From Acidobacteriota bacterium (lineage in GTDB: Bacteria; Acidobacteriota; Terriglobia; Acidiferrales; UBA7541): a stretch of DNA of 64,000 nt. Location of the stretch: positions 33,626-97,625 of the forward strand of contig JAJYLB010000012.1 of assembly GCA_021788095.1 (NCBI GenBank), given 5' to 3'. Each line of letters begins with the position of its first letter. The stretch's first letter is position 1. Under the pieces are notes generated by a model that saw nothing but the letters and a program-made list of their open reading frames with translations, searched no databases and was not told where the DNA came from. The position numbers were made by a program, and so were the translations under genes. Below are positions 62,654 to 64,000 of this stretch, in pieces.

Positions 62654-62827
62654 GTTGGTCTCCTTGGGGTTCACGGCCAAGGGGTGGTCCAGATAACTTG
62701 CAACGGTTAGGTCAGCTGAAGAATCCCTCAGTCCGTTAACCAGTTTAGGTTAATTTACTTCACAAGTCAATCACATTCTGAGACTATATTTATGGGTTCA
62801 CTTCATACGGTTACATGGAGGATCTCT

Positions 62828-63880
62828 GTGGACATTTGCGTCATGATCAAACAGCGGCTGGAGGAATTGCGGCTAGAGCAGAAGGATTTGGCGGCCGCCG
62901 CCGGGGTCACGGACTCCTATGTTTCCCAGTTGCTCACTCGCAAGAAATCGCCGCCGGCGCCTGATCGCACGGACATCTACGTCAAGATGGGGAAAGTTCT
63001 GAAGCTTCCGGCCGGCAAGCTGTCTGAGTTGGCTGAACATCAACGCATGGAAGAATTGAAGAAGCAGCTCTCCGAACCGCCCGTGCCGCTACTCAAGGAA
63101 GTGCGGGAGTTGATCTTGCACAAGTGTACTCCCGAAAAGCGGAGCGAGATTCGCTCGATCTTCGAAAGGCACCCGTTTGGCGAATTGGAGCGTCTCGTCA
63201 CGCAGAAGCTTCTGGGCGTCGTCCAGAAAGTCGCCAAGCAGGAGTTGGAAAACGAAAATTGGCTGAAGTTAGTCGCTCAATTAAGTGGCCGCAGTTACGA
63301 GGAAATGCGCGTCAGCGTCCTGGAATTCCTCGATACCGATGTCTTCACGATTTCTGCCGAAAATTGCATCGCCTATCTCGATCCGGTGATCGATTTCTGG
63401 AATATCGACTTGGCCAACTATGGAATGGAAATTGTCTTGAATCGAAGGCTGGTCCCCGCACACGTCAAGAGACTCGAGTTCGTGGAAGCGGAGGGCGGAC
63501 CGCTGGAGGAAGAGCCTGGACTGCGGGAGTTCCTCGGCAATCCGTCGATGAGCGGCGATGCATCGAAGGAAGAAATCGAGTTTCTAAAAGCGCTGAGGTT
63601 CAAGGGCTCCCGCCCCACGGCGTTTTATTACTACCGCGAATTGCAGAGTCTCAGGGACCCGCTGCATTTTCCGGACGCCGGGATCCGCCCACTGCGCGCG
63701 AAGGCTCTTGGCCGGTCCCAGCCGAGAGGCTCGGTCGCCCCCATGCACAAGCATCGGGAAGCGAATCGCGTCGAAACACAGATGCAGCTCGACGCCAAGA
63801 AACGAGCGACGCAGCGGTGGGCCAACAATAGAGGTGCACGCGGCGGGAGCAAGGGATCAAAGCGGCAAAAAGACTCCTAG
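62828..63880 (+). CDS. XRE-family regulator with long C-terminal domain
   Basis: A 350-residue protein. The N-terminal helix-turn-helix (about 6-60) has QKDLAAAAGVTDSYVSQLLT. The rest is mainly helical (EVRELILHKCTPEKRSEIRS; ELERLVTQKLLGVVQKVAKQ) with a basic tail. No known effector domain recognised. GTG 62828 has GGAGG 6 nt upstream and is preferred to ATG 62792. The region before it is AT-rich (about 62731-62790) and likely holds the promoter. Its stop overlaps that of the transposase fragment. Confidence 0.8.
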   Translation: MDICVMIKQRLEELRLEQKDLAAAAGVTDSYVSQLLTRKKSPPAPDRTDIYVKMGKVLKLPAGKLSELAEHQRMEELKKQLSEPPVPLLKEVRELILHKCTPEKRSEIRSIFERHPFGELERLVTQKLLGVVQKVAKQELENENWLKLVAQLSGRSYEEMRVSVLEFLDTDVFTISAENCIAYLDPVIDFWNIDLANYGMEIVLNRRLVPAHVKRLEFVEAEGGPLEEEPGLREFLGNPSMSGDASKEEIEFLKALRFKGSRPTAFYYYRELQSLRDPLHFPDAGIRPLRAKALGRSQPRGSVAPMHKHREANRVETQMQLDAKKRATQRWANNRGARGGSKGSKRQKDS

Positions 63881-64000
63881 TGGTTTGTCGCAGTGAGTTC
63901 GTTAGTGCGGACGCGGCGGGTGGGGTCAGAGTATTTCCACTGGATCGGCCGAGCATTGGCGGAGTAGGCGTTGATGTAGCGTCGCAGTTTGCGAGCCAAA
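63877..64000 (-). mobile_element. IS630-type transposase, 3' end, cut by window edge
   Basis: 41 codons ending in a TAG shared with the overlapping XRE stop region. The sequence LARKLRRYINAYSANARPIQ, continuing WKYSDPTRRVRTNEL, is the C-terminus of IS630-family transposases (R-Y-I-x-x-Y...P-x-x-W-x-Y-x-D-P). The DDE residues lie off the window. IS630 and Tc1/mariner elements insert at TA, the same target as the small elements in this window. Confidence 0.75.

Noticed and set aside
63124..63831. 235-codon frame inside the XRE gene
   Set aside because: Out-of-frame shadow with arginine-rich composition and no start signal.

Overview
This GC-rich window most likely comes from an Acidobacteriota genome. 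The call rests on three things: an ADOP-type duplicated FtsX permease, kinase-TPR fusions with an ATG right behind a -10 box, and dense small hairpin repeats of a kind I associate with that phylum. No 16S is present, so the placement is inference. The window reads as ordinary chromosome from 1 to about 59.5 kb. The last 4 kb is a decayed, lower-GC accessory stretch next to a tRNA-Arg.

Layout. 1-12.4 kb is a potassium locus: a leftward KdpD N-terminal protein (cut by the window edge), then rightward APC permease-Usp, a KdpD-type sensor kinase without the Kdp N-terminus, and kdpE. A leftward operon follows: small membrane protein, kdpF, kdpA, kdpB, kdpC, then a secreted beta-helix protein. Four 8-mers with an exact 11-bp period upstream of that operon look like a KdpE operator array. 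12.7-16.7 kb holds an AhpD-like protein, a DUF488 protein and a secreted S9 peptidase. 17.1-32.2 kb is a complete complex I operon, nuoA-B-CD-E-F-G-H-I-J-K-L-M-N. 32.6-35.7 kb is a Ser/Thr kinase with TPRs. 36.2-38.2 kb holds a small membrane ORF, an FNR-like regulator and a hemerythrin protein with an FNR-like palindrome upstream. 38.4-43.4 kb has an ADOP permease, a PEBP lipoprotein and AmrS. 43.8-48.4 kb is a giant secreted beta-propeller protein.

48.7-51.5 kb is the most interesting unit: a radical SAM protein whose apparent stop is a UGA in a CUAEP tail, followed at the right distance by a bacterial SECIS-like hairpin. Read through, the gene ends 3 nt before an ATP-grasp gene. 51.6-57.9 kb has yggX, glucokinase and the nitrogen-control cluster amtB-PII-glnD. 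58.1-59.5 kb is an amino acid permease. From 59.5 kb on there are gene fragments (GHKL ATPase, GIY-YIG, integrase, frameshifted Ysc84), a few intact small genes, an XRE regulator and the 3' end of an IS630-type transposase leaving the window.

Running through the whole window is a system of 100-230 bp elements with TA-flanked inverted ends. At least three end types (A, B, D) carry the same core of two hairpins with a TTCA/TTTA loop, whose stems change by compensatory substitution. Two other end types (C, E) carry different cores. Elements abut by sharing one TA, nest in one another, and have entered or bordered genes (radical SAM linker, nuoM 3' end, amtB 5' region, nuoCD-nuoE gap, PEBP stop codon). 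The IS630 fragment is a candidate relative of the enzyme that moves them.
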